Part shown: positions 54,420 through 63,579 of the stretch, one piece after another
Position numbering within the stretch: the first letter of the stretch is position 1
Layout: each line of letters starts with the position of its first letter
DNA from: an uncultured Bacteroidales bacterium
GTDB taxonomy: Bacteria; Bacteroidota; Bacteroidia; Bacteroidales; Bacteroidaceae
DNA length: 64,000 nt
Reading direction: 5' to 3'
Assembly: GCA_902798685.1 (NCBI GenBank)
Contig: CADBXO010000019.1
Location: forward strand, 1 to 64,000
The notes under the pieces: generated by a model
The model's input: the letters and a program-made list of their open reading frames with translations, nothing else
The model's database searches: none
Told to the model about the DNA's origin: nothing
Made by a program: the position numbers and the translations under genes

Positions 54420-55197
54420 CACTCACTGTCACGTCTATGACGAGGCGTTCCGTGAGGATCTGCCCGATGTGATAGACAGGGCTAAGCAGGCGGGACTTGA
54501 CCTTTTGCTTCTGCCCAATATCAATCCCGATACTTTGGATGATCTGCTCCGGGTGTGTGACACATGGCCGGAGTTGTGCCGTCCTATGATAGGACTGCAT
54601 CCCGAGGACCTGGCCGATGATTTCCACAGCCAGCTCTCAGGACTTAAGGCCATTCTGGATGATGACCGGAAGGAGGGCAGTGCACACCGTTATATAGGAA
54701 TAGGTGAGACCGGACTGGACCTTTACTGGGACAAGAGCCGTCTGGATGATCAGATCGTATCGTTCCGTGAACAGATTGAGTGGGCCCTGCAGTATGACCT
54801 GCCGCTGGTCATTCATTCACGTGATTCATTCACACAGCTCTATGAGGTGTTATCGGACTACAGGGATAGGGGACTGAGAGGCATATTCCACTGTTTTTCC
54901 GGTAGTGCCGATGAGGCAAAGGCCCTTATGGAGTTCGATGGATTCATGTTCGGCATAGGAGGTGTGCTCACCTATAAGAAATCGGCCCTTCCGCAGGTTC
55001 TGCCGCTGATTCCCATGGAGAGGGTGGTGCTGGAGACTGACTGTCCCTATCTGTCACCCGTACCTTATCGCGGCAAGCGTAACGAGCCCTCATACATAGT
55101 CAATACCGCTGCCGTGATGGCGCAGGTGTACGGTATCAGTGAGGATGAGGCGGCGCAGGTGACATCGGCCAATGCCCGCCGTCTTTTCAGTCTTTGA
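54403..55197 (+). CDS. tatD: TatD family metal-dependent deoxyribonuclease
   Basis: A 264-residue TIM-barrel metal-dependent hydrolase of the TatD family, a 3'-5' DNA exonuclease linked to repair. It shows RLIDTHCHVYDEAF (H-x-H ligands), GETGLDLYWDKS, LPLVIHSRD, GIFHCFSGS and ETDCPYLSPVPYRGKRNEP, in family order. The start is GTG at 54403, which overlaps the upstream gene by 17 bp; no ATG fits the family N-terminus. A weak hairpin with T-run (55241-55267) follows, just before the kinase gene. Confidence 0.92.
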   Translation: MRRLIDTHCHVYDEAFREDLPDVIDRAKQAGLDLLLLPNINPDTLDDLLRVCDTWPELCRPMIGLHPEDLADDFHSQLSGLKAILDDDRKEGSAHRYIGIGETGLDLYWDKSRLDDQIVSFREQIEWALQYDLPLVIHSRDSFTQLYEVLSDYRDRGLRGIFHCFSGSADEAKALMEFDGFMFGIGGVLTYKKSALPQVLPLIPMERVVLETDCPYLSPVPYRGKRNEPSYIVNTAAVMAQVYGISEDEAAQVTSANARRLFSL

Positions 55198-55269
55198 TAC
55201 ATCCGGTACAATAACATCGGTTAAAATCCGTTTATTCTATGTCGCCTCTAAAGATGCGGCATTTTTTCA

Positions 55270-56424
55270 ATGAGGAAATTCAGGGAATTCAAGAGGATAA
55301 GGACAGTCCTTATAGTGGTGGCAATAGTAATTGCCGTAGCATCGCTGTTTGTTTCACAGTCACTTGTAAAGGATCTGTCACGTGAGGAGCACTCCAAGAT
55401 GGAGCTGTTTGCACAGGCATACCAGTCACTGAGTGATGCCGATGAGAATACGGACCTTGGCCTTGTGCTGGCCGTGATGTCCGGTAACCAGACCATCCCC
55501 GTGATTGTGGTTGACGAGACCGGTGATGTCAAGAGTTTCCTGAACATTGAAATCCGTAAGGCCGATACGCTTGCCTATCTGAACAGTTGCGTGGAGCGTA
55601 TGCGCAGCCTGGGTAATTCAATCAAGATCTATTATGACGAGTCAGATACCGAGCATTATAATGAGGTATGTTTTGACGAGTCTCTGCTTCTGAACCGTCT
55701 TACCGTATATCCTTATATACAGTTGGGCGTTGTGGTACTGTTCGTGCTGATAGCCATATTCGCACTTCTGAGTTTCAAGAAGACCGAGCAGAACCGCGTA
55801 TGGGTGGGTCTGTCAAAGGAGACCGCTCACCAGCTGGGTACGCCTATTTCGTCACTTATGGCCTGGAATGAACTTCTCAAGGACAAGTATAAGGATGACG
55901 AACTCATTGCCGAGATGGAGAAGGATGTAAACCGTCTGCAGATGGTGGCTGAACGTTTCTCAAAGATCGGTTCTATGCCGGAGCCTGTCCAGGCCGATAT
56001 GGTGGGCGTGCTTGACGGCGTGATAGACTATGTGGAGCACCGCTCTCCCGCAACCGTCAAGTTCATCCGTAACTTCCCCAATCCGCCGGTCAATGCCAAG
56101 GTCAATGCATCCCTGTTCGGCTGGGTTATAGAGAATATCTGCAAGAATGCGGTTGACGCCATGAACGGCAAGGGTAAACTGACAATCAAACTCACTGAGG
56201 ATAAGAATTACGTAACAATAGACGTAACAGATACCGGCAAGGGAATAGCCAAAAACTCCTGGCGAAGCGTATTCGATCCAGGTTACACCACCAAGGAGCG
56301 TGGCTGGGGTCTGGGTCTCTCGCTGGCCAAGCGAATAGTCACCGAGTACCACAAGGGCAAAATCTACGTCGCCCACTCCGAGCTCGGCAAAGGCACCACA
56401 TTTCGTATAGAACTTCCCAAGTGA
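55270..56424 (+). CDS. Sensor histidine kinase (possible PorY)
   Basis: A 384-residue inner-membrane sensor kinase: membrane helices at about 11-31 and 147-169 enclose a periplasmic domain. Helix KETAHQLGTPISSL holds the phospho-acceptor His187, and the ATPase domain shows the N box (NICKNAVDA), DTGKGI and GLGLSLAKRIV. No receiver domain or adjacent regulator, so it is an orphan. PorX, at 10.8-12.4 kb, is a regulator whose kinase PorY is usually encoded elsewhere; this two-helix architecture and the AHQLGTP motif would fit PorY, but the link is inference. The stop codon lies at the edge of a palindromic repeat. Confidence 0.85.
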   Translation: MRKFREFKRIRTVLIVVAIVIAVASLFVSQSLVKDLSREEHSKMELFAQAYQSLSDADENTDLGLVLAVMSGNQTIPVIVVDETGDVKSFLNIEIRKADTLAYLNSCVERMRSLGNSIKIYYDESDTEHYNEVCFDESLLLNRLTVYPYIQLGVVVLFVLIAIFALLSFKKTEQNRVWVGLSKETAHQLGTPISSLMAWNELLKDKYKDDELIAEMEKDVNRLQMVAERFSKIGSMPEPVQADMVGVLDGVIDYVEHRSPATVKFIRNFPNPPVNAKVNASLFGWVIENICKNAVDAMNGKGKLTIKLTEDKNYVTIDVTDTGKGIAKNSWRSVFDPGYTTKERGWGLGLSLAKRIVTEYHKGKIYVAHSELGKGTTFRIELPK

Positions 56425-56511
56425 CACTGGGGACGGTTCTTTTTGGCGCATGGAATCTTGGTAAACGAGCTACTTTACGCACGTGCCAAAGAGAACCGTC
56501 CCCTTTGTCAC
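56421..56511. repeat. REP/REPIN-like hairpin repeat (copy C)
   Basis: Arms at 56421-56450 and 56482-56511 are near reverse complements (a few mismatches) with the core GGGGACGGTTCT also seen in copy B. The first bases, GTGAC, contain the stop codon of the histidine kinase. The spacer is about 31 nt. No open frame is inside. Confidence 0.8.
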
Positions 56512-56557
56512 CTTCAAAAAAAATCTTAATCCTTTTCTTATTGCTAAAATAATATCG

Positions 56558-56565
56558 TATCTTTG
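56558..56565 (+). promoter_or_regulatory. -7 element for the DUF177-rpmF unit
   Basis: TATCTTTG, exact consensus, 20 bp before the ATG at 56586. Confidence 0.6.
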
Positions 56566-56585
56566 TGCCCCGAAAAAATTGTTTG

Positions 56586-57125
56586 ATGGGAAGACTGGAT
56601 AAATATAACGTTGACCTGAAGGGGCTTACCGAAAGCAATTCGACCTACAGTTGGACCGTTGACCAGGAGTTCTTCAGTATTGTGGAGGGCGAGGAGGTCC
56701 AGCGCGGAAAAGTTGACGTTAACCTTAAGGTTACCAAGGCTTCAGGTGTTTACCATCTCAGTTTTTCAGTGGCAGGTTCGGTTATAGTAACATGTGACCG
56801 CTGCCTGGACGACATGTCACTCGATATCGAGAATACAGGCGAGCTTAAGGTTAAGCTGGGTCCTGATTTCGCTGATGACGGTGATATCGTAGTAGTCCCT
56901 GAAGACAAGGGCCTGGTGAATGTTGCATGGTACATCTATGAGTTTATAGCTCTGGCAATACCTATCAAGCACGTTCATGCACCCGGCAAGTGTAACAAGG
57001 GCATGATGGAGAAGCTTGACGAGCATTCAGCTGAAGAAGGTGAGGAAGGCGGTGTTGAGGATTCAGGAGCAAATGATCCCCGTTGGGATGCTCTGAACAG
57101 CTTGATGGAATCAGATAACGAATAA
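56586..57125 (+). CDS. DUF177 (YceD) family protein
   Basis: A 179-residue YceD/DUF177 protein, whose genes almost always precede rpmF; it is thought to act in 23S rRNA maturation. It shows the CDRCLDDM pair of cysteines (about 64-71) and the later FIALAIPIKHVHAPGKCNKGM with a third Cys. An acidic tail ends it. ATG at 56586 (MGRLDKYNVDLKGL) is chosen over an in-frame ATG at 56565 that overlaps the -7 element. rpmF follows after 25 bp. Confidence 0.88.
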   Translation: MGRLDKYNVDLKGLTESNSTYSWTVDQEFFSIVEGEEVQRGKVDVNLKVTKASGVYHLSFSVAGSVIVTCDRCLDDMSLDIENTGELKVKLGPDFADDGDIVVVPEDKGLVNVAWYIYEFIALAIPIKHVHAPGKCNKGMMEKLDEHSAEEGEEGGVEDSGANDPRWDALNSLMESDNE

Positions 57126-57150
57126 ACAACAATAATAAAAACAAAACAAA

Positions 57151-57310
57151 ATGGCACATCCTAAAAGAAGGCAGTCCAAGACAAGAACTGCGAAAAGAAG
57201 GACTCACGATAAGGCAGTAGCAAGCATGGCACGTCTATCACACAGTATGCGGTGAGTGCGGTTATTACAGAGGCAAGTTGGCAGTAGTCAAGGAAGCAGC
57301 CGCTGAATAA
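57151..57310 (+). pseudogene. rpmF: 50S ribosomal protein L32, frameshifted by an internal deletion
   Basis: L32 is a zinc-ribbon protein of the large ribosomal subunit. The frame starts MAHPKRRQSKTRTAKRRTHD, a perfect L32 N-terminus, and runs to KAVA (codon ending 57222). It then goes out of frame and stops at 57255 after 34 codons. From about 57224 the next frame reads AWHVYHTVCGECGYYRGKLA to the normal stop TAA at 57308-57310. About ten residues are missing, including the first zinc Cys pair; the second pair (VCGECG) is intact. I judge the gene real and the break either a deletion in the genome or a sequence error. Confidence 0.85.
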
Positions 57311-57319
57311 ACCAAGATC

Positions 57320-57352
57320 GAAAAACGCATCCCTTTCAGGTGCGTTTTTTTT
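57320..57352 (+). terminator. rpmF terminator
   Basis: AAAACGCA and TGCGTTTT arms around a 12- to 14-nt loop (CCCTTTCAGG region), ending in a run of eight Ts; it separates rpmF from era. Confidence 0.75.
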
Positions 57353-57378
57353 GACTCTTACCAAAAACAGTTTTCTAC

Positions 57379-58260
57379 ATGCACAAGGCCGGATTCGTAA
57401 ACATAGTGGGTAACCCCAACGTAGGCAAGTCAACACTGATGAACCTGCTGGTGGGCGAGCACATATCCATTGCCACCTTCAAGGCGCAGACAACGCGTCA
57501 CAGGATAATGGGTATTGTCAATACTGAGGAGTCACAGATTGTCTTCTCGGACACTCCCGGTGTGCTCAAACCCAACTACAAGCTCCAGGAGTCAATGCTT
57601 GCGTTCTCGGAATCAGCTCTGGTTGATGCCGACGTCCTGCTCTACATGACCGATGTCGTAGAGAAGGCCGATAAGAACGCCGAGTTCCTTGAGAAGGTAG
57701 CCAAGATGAAGGTACCCGTGCTGGTCATCATCAACAAGATTGACCTGACCGATGAGGAGAACCTGGTAAAACTGGTGGAGTCATGGCATGAAAAACTTCC
57801 AAATGCGGAAATCATTCCCATATCAGCAGCTACGGCATTTGGCGTAAAGACCGTTCTCAAGCGTGTCAACGAGCTTATTCCGGAGTGTCCTCCCTATTTT
57901 GAGAAGGACCAGCTGACTGACAAACCCGCCCGATTCTTTGTATCGGAGATAGTCCGTGAAAAGATTCTCCTGCATTATGACAAGGAGATTCCCTATTCGG
58001 TCGAGGTGGTTGTGGAGCAGTTCCGCGAAAACCATTCACGCATTGTGATAAACGCTGTCATCTACGTGGAGCGTGAATCACAGAAGGGTATCCTTATAGG
58101 TCATGAGGGCCAGGCTTTGAAGCGTGTGGCCATTGAGGCACGTAAGGATCTTGAGAAATTCTTCGGCAAGAAGATTTTCATGGAGCTGTTCGTCAAGGTT
58201 GACAAGGACTGGCGCAGCTCCGACCGCGAACTCCGCAACTTTGGTTACGGACAGGATTAA
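57379..58260 (+). CDS. era: GTPase Era
   Basis: Era binds the 3' end of 16S rRNA and helps 30S assembly. The 293-residue protein has G1 GNPNVGKST (about 11-19), DTPG in SDTPGVLKPN, NKID in VIINKIDLTD, and a C-terminal KH domain (VIYVERESQKGILIGHEG). It has der 23 bp downstream; both are ribosome GTPases. A terminator precedes it, so it probably has its own promoter, though I see no clean TAnnTTTG in the 27 bp before the ATG. Confidence 0.97.
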   Translation: MHKAGFVNIVGNPNVGKSTLMNLLVGEHISIATFKAQTTRHRIMGIVNTEESQIVFSDTPGVLKPNYKLQESMLAFSESALVDADVLLYMTDVVEKADKNAEFLEKVAKMKVPVLVIINKIDLTDEENLVKLVESWHEKLPNAEIIPISAATAFGVKTVLKRVNELIPECPPYFEKDQLTDKPARFFVSEIVREKILLHYDKEIPYSVEVVVEQFRENHSRIVINAVIYVERESQKGILIGHEGQALKRVAIEARKDLEKFFGKKIFMELFVKVDKDWRSSDRELRNFGYGQD

Positions 58261-58283
58261 TCACATAATCTCACAACCTTAAA

Positions 58284-59597
58284 ATGAGCAACCTGGTAGC
58301 GATAGTAGGCCGCCCGAATGTGGGTAAATCTACTCTTTTCAACCGTCTTACACAGACCCGTCAGGCCATTGTGGATGACGTGGCAGGTACCACGCGTGAC
58401 CGCCAGTACGGCAAGTGCGAGTGGGGTAACCGTGTGTTCTCACTGGTTGATACCGGCGGTTGGGTAGTCAACTCGGACGATGTGTTTGAGGAGGAGATCC
58501 GCAAGCAGGTAAAGATTGCCATTGACGAGGCTGACCTGATACTGTTCCTGGTGGATATCAAGAACGGTGTAACTGACCTGGATGATGAGGTGGCAGGTAT
58601 CCTGCGCCGTTCAAAGACTCCGGTAATACTGGTTACCAACAAGATGGACACCTTTGACCTGCAGTATGCGGCAGCCGAGTTCTATCGTCTGGGACTGGGT
58701 GACCCCGTAAGCATATCGGCCGCAAACGGTAGCGGTACAGGTGAGCTTCTGGATCTGGTTGTAAGCAAGCTGCCCGCCGAGGCCGATGCCGAGACTGATG
58801 AGAATATCCCCCGTTTTGCAGTTGTGGGCCGTCCTAATGTGGGCAAGAGTTCAATAGTAAACGCGTTCATAGGTGAGGACCGTAACATCGTGACCGATAT
58901 TGCAGGTACCACCCGTGACTCGGTTTACACCCGTTATACCAAGTTCGGATTTGATTTCTATCTGGTTGATACTGCAGGTATCCGCAAGAAGAGCAAGGTT
59001 GAGGAGGATCTGGAGTTCTACTCCGTGATGCGCTCCATCCGTGCAATCGAGAACAGCGATGTCTGCGTGCTCATGCTTGATGCCACCCGCGGCATCGAGA
59101 GCCAGGATATGAATATTGTATCGCTCATCGTCAAGAACCAGAAGGGTCTTGTGGTGGTGGTCAACAAGTGGGACCTTATTGAGGACCGCTCGGCCAAGGT
59201 GATGCAGAACTATGAGGATGCCATCCGCTCACGTCTGGCCCCGTTCGTGGATTTCCCGATCGTGTTTACATCGGCCATAGAGAAACAGCGCATACTCAAG
59301 GTGCTGGAATGTGCCAAGGATGTTTACAAGCATAAGACCAACCATGTATCCACCGGCAAGCTGAATGCCGAGATGCTGCCCCTGATTGAGGCCTATCCGC
59401 CTCCATCGACCAAGGGCAAGTACATCAAGATAAAGTACTGCACACAGCTGCAGGGACCGCAGATTCCTACATTCATCTTCTTTGCGAACCTGCCGCAGTA
59501 TGTAAAGGATCCCTACAAGCGTTTCCTTGAGAACAAGATACGTGAGAAATGGGATTTCAGCGGTACTCCGATAAACATCTTTATCCGTCAGAAATAA
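58284..59597 (+). CDS. der: Ribosome biogenesis GTPase Der
   Basis: Der (EngA) has two GTPase domains in tandem and acts in 50S assembly. The 437-residue protein carries GRPNVGKST at about 8-16 and GRPNVGKSS at about 184-192, each with its DTGG or DTAG and NKxD motifs, then a KH-like domain. It follows era by 23 bp. A perfect hairpin at 59596-59627 ends the transcript. Confidence 0.97.
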   Translation: MSNLVAIVGRPNVGKSTLFNRLTQTRQAIVDDVAGTTRDRQYGKCEWGNRVFSLVDTGGWVVNSDDVFEEEIRKQVKIAIDEADLILFLVDIKNGVTDLDDEVAGILRRSKTPVILVTNKMDTFDLQYAAAEFYRLGLGDPVSISAANGSGTGELLDLVVSKLPAEADAETDENIPRFAVVGRPNVGKSSIVNAFIGEDRNIVTDIAGTTRDSVYTRYTKFGFDFYLVDTAGIRKKSKVEEDLEFYSVMRSIRAIENSDVCVLMLDATRGIESQDMNIVSLIVKNQKGLVVVVNKWDLIEDRSAKVMQNYEDAIRSRLAPFVDFPIVFTSAIEKQRILKVLECAKDVYKHKTNHVSTGKLNAEMLPLIEAYPPPSTKGKYIKIKYCTQLQGPQIPTFIFFANLPQYVKDPYKRFLENKIREKWDFSGTPINIFIRQK

Positions 59598-59627
59598 GAA
59601 AAGTGAGGTCAGAACCTCACTTTTCTT
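59596..59627. terminator. Bidirectional terminator between der and the M6 protease gene
   Basis: A perfect 14-bp stem (59596-59609 with 59614-59627), 4-nt loop. It overlaps the der stop and the last codons of the protease gene, so it serves both converging genes. Confidence 0.85.
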
Positions 59628-61306
59628 GTTATGTTTCCGCACTTGACTATCCAGATGCCGTGTCCCGGGAGGGATATCTGCTGGACAGGTGCCGTGGCTG
59701 TTGTTTCTGATACCGGCTTTCCGGAGATGTCATAAACCAGGATTCTGCTTCCGGTTGGAGCACTGACTTTCAGATTTCCGTCACTTACGTCTATCGATAT
59801 CTCCTGCCTGGGCGTATTGACGATCTCTGTGGGGAGGTCATATTTGACGGTGAATGACACCTGATTATGCTTCCTGGTTATGTTGTAGATAGAGTATAAC
59901 GGGAAAGAGGTGCCGGCTTTGAGCTCAGGTGTTCCCTTGGTGGTTATGCTGTCAATGACATGTGTTACCCCCAGACTGTCCACCCATTGATAGGGATACA
60001 AGTCACCGGCATTGGAAAGCGGTTCGTAATTATTGTCTGCAGGCAGTAGATGGTAACCTTTGGCGAGGCCGGCGTTGAGTTCGTTGGATTGCCATGAGCT
60101 TCGCTTGTAATCAACAGCTGTTACCAACAGTCCGCGGGCCCTATGGTGGCTGTACCAACCGGTCTTGTTATGATTTTCAATTATCAGGAACTGGTTGTCG
60201 TCAGCTGTACTCAGGCGATAAGCGGTATGAATTCCGGATTCAGGATGGGGTTCCTGGCTTATGTCGTTGAGTGTCAGTGTTCCCGGACCGGTAATCTCCT
60301 CCAGTTTCAGCCATCCCAGTGAATATTTTTCAAAGGCAGTGTATCCCACCGGGGCGAAACCGCTCTCTTCATAGCATCCCATATCCATCACACTCCAGTA
60401 TCCCATGGACGAGTAAGTGTCATTTTGACTGTCAGCGGTGTTATAGTAATCAGGAAGGCCCAACGTGTGGGAGAATTCATGGCAGAACGTGCCTATGCCT
60501 TCATAAATGGAATCGGTATCCATGTATAATTCCTGTGAGCAGGCATATTTGACCTGTCTGATACCTTTTCCGTATATGAGAGCATCGGTTCTATTATTGA
60601 AATAGAACAGGTTTGCGTGAGGCCATATGTAATTGGGATCATTATCGCCAGAGTTCTCTCCTTTTCCGGCGTATATGATGGAGATCTGGTCAATCACTCC
60701 GTTACGGGCATACCCTGAAATGTTGGTCAGATTTCCGGTGATTATGGAGTCAAGAACCTCTTTTACCAGGTTATACATCTTGTCGTCGTATCCGTATTCG
60801 TTGTTACGGCCGTAATATGCGAATCCTTTGGAAAGGGTTATGGGGCCGATGATTTCGAATGTGGGCTTGAACTTACCGTAGGACTGGTCAAAGAAGTAGT
60901 CCGATACGCTTCCGTTGGCAGGGTGGAAGACATAATCTTTGTATCTTATCCGGGCGGTATCGGGGTAGCCGTGTTCGTTGAATAACCTTTCAAAATGCCT
61001 TCTGAGAACAGCAGTATCCTTTTCAAAGAAATGAAGGTCCTGGAATTCAACAAGAACCAGAGGGTATTCAATCTCTCCTGTCCTGGGTATGTCTGAAACG
61101 GAGTATTCACCGGGGGCAGCAGGCACACGGTTGAATAAATAGTCCGGCTGCCGGGTCCAGAGGGCGGGATTGTCACGATCGGTAGGCATCAAGTATTCCG
61201 GAATATGAATACCCGGTCTGGGTCTTATAGGGACGGCATAAGCCGATACGCAAAGCATATAACAGGTCAGAAAAGCTGTTATATGTCTCAGGTATTTATG
61301 TTTCAT
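59609..61306 (-). CDS. Secreted M6 family metalloprotease with probable T9SS sorting domain
   Basis: A 565-residue exported zinc protease (immune-inhibitor-A type). It has a signal peptide (about 1-24, ending AYA), the M6 catalytic motif [11 protein letters not shown] (about 276-286), and a beta-rich C-terminal region. The last 75 or so residues, [11 protein letters not shown]-like [20 protein letters not shown] through [18 protein letters not shown], have the DxxG...G-IWIVK pattern of a T9SS type A sorting domain. That would send it to the surface through the PorW/PorQ machinery of this window. It overlaps lptB by 4 bp. Confidence 0.88.
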   Translation of the reverse strand: MKHKYLRHITAFLTCYMLCVSAYAVPIRPRPGIHIPEYLMPTDRDNPALWTRQPDYLFNRVPAAPGEYSVSDIPRTGEIEYPLVLVEFQDLHFFEKDTAVLRRHFERLFNEHGYPDTARIRYKDYVFHPANGSVSDYFFDQSYGKFKPTFEIIGPITLSKGFAYYGRNNEYGYDDKMYNLVKEVLDSIITGNLTNISGYARNGVIDQISIIYAGKGENSGDNDPNYIWPHANLFYFNNRTDALIYGKGIRQVKYACSQELYMDTDSIYEGIGTFCHEFSHTLGLPDYYNTADSQNDTYSSMGYWSVMDMGCYEESGFAPVGYTAFEKYSLGWLKLEEITGPGTLTLNDISQEPHPESGIHTAYRLSTADDNQFLIIENHNKTGWYSHHRARGLLVTAVDYKRSSWQSNELNAGLAKGYHLLPADNNYEPLSNAGDLYPYQWVDSLGVTHVIDSITTKGTPELKAGTSFPLYSIYNITRKHNQVSFTVKYDLPTEIVNTPRQEISIDVSDGNLKVSAPTGSRILVYDISGKPVSETTATAPVQQISLPGHGIWIVKCGNITRKVRF

Positions 61307-62067
61307 TTCTGGAAGTTTTTCTTTTTGAGCTCGAAACTCTGACTCAGATATTTTTCTCTTACTACAGGGTTGACTGCAAGTTCCTCAGGTGTTCCCTGGA
61401 ACAGTATGCGTCCCTCAAAGAGAAGGTATGCGCGGTCTGTGATACTCAGAGTCTCGTGCACGTTGTGGTCAGTGATCAGAATACCGATGTTGCGGTCCTT
61501 GAGTTTCCATACAATCTGCTGGATATCCTCAACGGCTATGGGGTCAACGCCTGCAAACGGCTCGTCCAGCATGATGAATTTGGGCTCGATGGCCAGGCAT
61601 CGGGCAATCTCGGTACGGCGGCGCTCACCACCTGAAAGGCGGTCGCCCAGATTCTTGCGTACCTTCTGCAGACGGAACTCGCTGATAAGGCTCTCCAGCT
61701 TTTCACGCTGGTAGTCAAGCGGTCTTCCGGTCAGTTCCAGGACTGATGCGATATTGTCCTCGACACTCATCTTGCGGAATACGCTGGCCTCCTGTGCCAG
61801 GTAGCCTACACCTGCGCGGGCACGCTTGTATACGGGGAAATCGGTTATGTCCTGATCATCAAGATATATATGACCCTCATTGGGGGTAATAAGACCTGTG
61901 GTCATGTAGAAGGAGGTGGTCTTGCCAGCTCCGTTAGGTCCAAGCAGACCTACAATCTCTCCCTGCTTGACATCGAACGACACGTGATTGACCACGGTTC
62001 GTTTGCCGTAGCGTTTGACCAGATTATCAGTCCTCAGGACCATCTTGTGCTCAGTTGATTCTTCCAT
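61303..62067 (-). CDS. lptB: Lipopolysaccharide export ABC transporter ATP-binding protein
   Basis: LptB powers the LptB2FG extractor that moves lipopolysaccharide out of the inner membrane. The 254-residue ATPase has Walker [10 protein letters not shown] (about 39-47), the Q-loop, signature [16 protein letters not shown] (about 144-159), Walker [11 protein letters not shown] and the switch His in ITDHNVHE. LptF/G are not adjacent. An M6 protease gene follows with a 4-bp overlap, an odd pairing. The promoter box ends 8 nt from the ATG. Confidence 0.94.
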   Translation of the reverse strand: MEESTEHKMVLRTDNLVKRYGKRTVVNHVSFDVKQGEIVGLLGPNGAGKTTSFYMTTGLITPNEGHIYLDDQDITDFPVYKRARAGVGYLAQEASVFRKMSVEDNIASVLELTGRPLDYQREKLESLISEFRLQKVRKNLGDRLSGGERRRTEIARCLAIEPKFIMLDEPFAGVDPIAVEDIQQIVWKLKDRNIGILITDHNVHETLSITDRAYLLFEGRILFQGTPEELAVNPVVREKYLSQSFELKKKNFQK

Positions 62068-62075
62068 AGCAGTTG

Positions 62076-62129
62076 CAAAGATAAAAAAAACTAATTATTT
62101 CTCTATTTGTGAGATTTGCAGTAATTTTG
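62076..62129. promoter_or_regulatory. Divergent -7 elements for lptB and tig
   Basis: TATCTTTG on the minus strand (62076-62083) faces lptB; TAATTTTG on the plus strand (62122-62129) faces tig. Both match the consensus; 38 bp separate the boxes. Confidence 0.6.
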
Positions 62130-62175
62130 CACCCTAATAAAAATTAGCAAGTTATAGCATAATTATAAATACAGA

Positions 62176-63567
62176 ATGAACGTAAAGTTTGAGAATGTAA
62201 GCAAGGTACAGGGCCTGCTTACCGTCAGCATGGACAAAGCTGATTATCAGGAGAATGTAGACAAGGCACTTAAGGATGCCAGAAAGAAAGTTCAGATGCC
62301 GGGTTTCCGTCCGGGTATGGTTCCCATGAGCCTTGTACAGAAGATGTACGGAAAATCTATCAAAGCCGATGAAATCAACAAGCTCCTTCAGGAGAAGGTG
62401 TTCGGTTACATCAAGGATAACAAGATCGATATGCTGGGCGAGCCGCTTCCCAATGAGGAGAAGGAGGCCGGAATGAGCCTGGATGATGACAACCAGATAT
62501 TCTACTTTGACATAGCTCTTGCTCCCAAGTTCGATGCTCAGATCGGTAAGGACGATGCCATTACCTATTACGAGATTAAGGTGACCCCCGAGATGGTAGA
62601 CGGTCAGGTTAAGGCTTACACTCAGCAGAACGGTCATTACGAGCAGGTTGACGCTTATCAGGACAAGGACGTTGTAAAGGGTCAGCTCGTTGAGCTGAAC
62701 GCCGACGGTACAGCCAAGGAGGGCGGTATCGTAGTAGAGGGTGCAACCCTTATGCCCGAGTACATCAAGGCTGCCGCTCAGAAGAAGCTTTTTGCCAAGG
62801 CCAAGAAGGGTGACGTTATCAAGTTCAACCCCTCAAAGGCTTATGAGGGCAACGCTATAGAGATCTCTTCACTCCTGAACAAGAAGAAGGAGGAGGTAGA
62901 GGGTCTCACCGCCGATTTCTCACTCACCATCCAGGATATCACCCGTTTCGTTGAGAGCGAGCTGAACCAGGAGGTGTTTGACCGTGTATTCGGTAAGGAC
63001 GTCGTTAAGGACGAGGCCGGTTTCCGCGCCAAGGTTGAGGAGTCTCTGGCTCAGAGCTTCGTACCCGACAGCGACTACAAGTTCCTGCTTGACGTACGCG
63101 CTTACCTGATGGAGAAGGTTGGTAAGCAGGAGTATGCCGAGGATCTGCTCAAGCGTATCATGAAGGCTAACAAGCCCGACGCTCAGGATGATGAGGCTAC
63201 ATTCCAGCGCAGCCTTGAGGAGCTCACATGGCACCTCATCCAGGAGAAGCTGGTAGAAAAGTACTCAATCAAGGTTGAGGATGCCGATATCAAGGCAATG
63301 GCCCGCGAGGCAACACGCGCCCAGTTCGCTCAGTACGGCATGATGAATATCCCCGATGAGCTGCTCGACAACTACTCAAAGGAGATGCTCAAGAAGCGTG
63401 AGACCGTTGACGGTCTTGTAAACCGCGCCATTGAGTCAAAGCTGACCGCAGCCCTCAAGAAGGATGTTAAGCTCAAGAGCAAGAAGGTTACCGTTGACGA
63501 GTTCAACAAGCTTTTTGAGCCCGCAGCCGAGGCTGCTCCCAAAGCAAAGAAAACCACAAAGAAATAA
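62176..63567 (+). CDS. tig: Trigger factor
   Basis: Trigger factor is the ribosome-bound chaperone for nascent chains. The 463-residue protein has the ribosome-binding GFRPGMVPMSLVQKMYG (about 44-60), a middle domain (about 150-255) that is divergent from the FKBP peptidyl-prolyl isomerase consensus, and a C-terminal helical chaperone domain ending in an Ala/Lys tail. The prolyl isomerase activity may be weak or absent; I cannot tell. clpP follows after 12 bp, the classic tig-clpP order. Confidence 0.95.
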   Translation: MNVKFENVSKVQGLLTVSMDKADYQENVDKALKDARKKVQMPGFRPGMVPMSLVQKMYGKSIKADEINKLLQEKVFGYIKDNKIDMLGEPLPNEEKEAGMSLDDDNQIFYFDIALAPKFDAQIGKDDAITYYEIKVTPEMVDGQVKAYTQQNGHYEQVDAYQDKDVVKGQLVELNADGTAKEGGIVVEGATLMPEYIKAAAQKKLFAKAKKGDVIKFNPSKAYEGNAIEISSLLNKKKEEVEGLTADFSLTIQDITRFVESELNQEVFDRVFGKDVVKDEAGFRAKVEESLAQSFVPDSDYKFLLDVRAYLMEKVGKQEYAEDLLKRIMKANKPDAQDDEATFQRSLEELTWHLIQEKLVEKYSIKVEDADIKAMAREATRAQFAQYGMMNIPDELLDNYSKEMLKKRETVDGLVNRAIESKLTAALKKDVKLKSKKVTVDEFNKLFEPAAEAAPKAKKTTKK

Positions 63568-63579
63568 AACCCAAGAGCT

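Noticed and set aside
3371-56511. Insertion sequences with their own transposase
   Set aside because: None of the three repeats contains an open frame of useful length, and no transposase gene is in the window.
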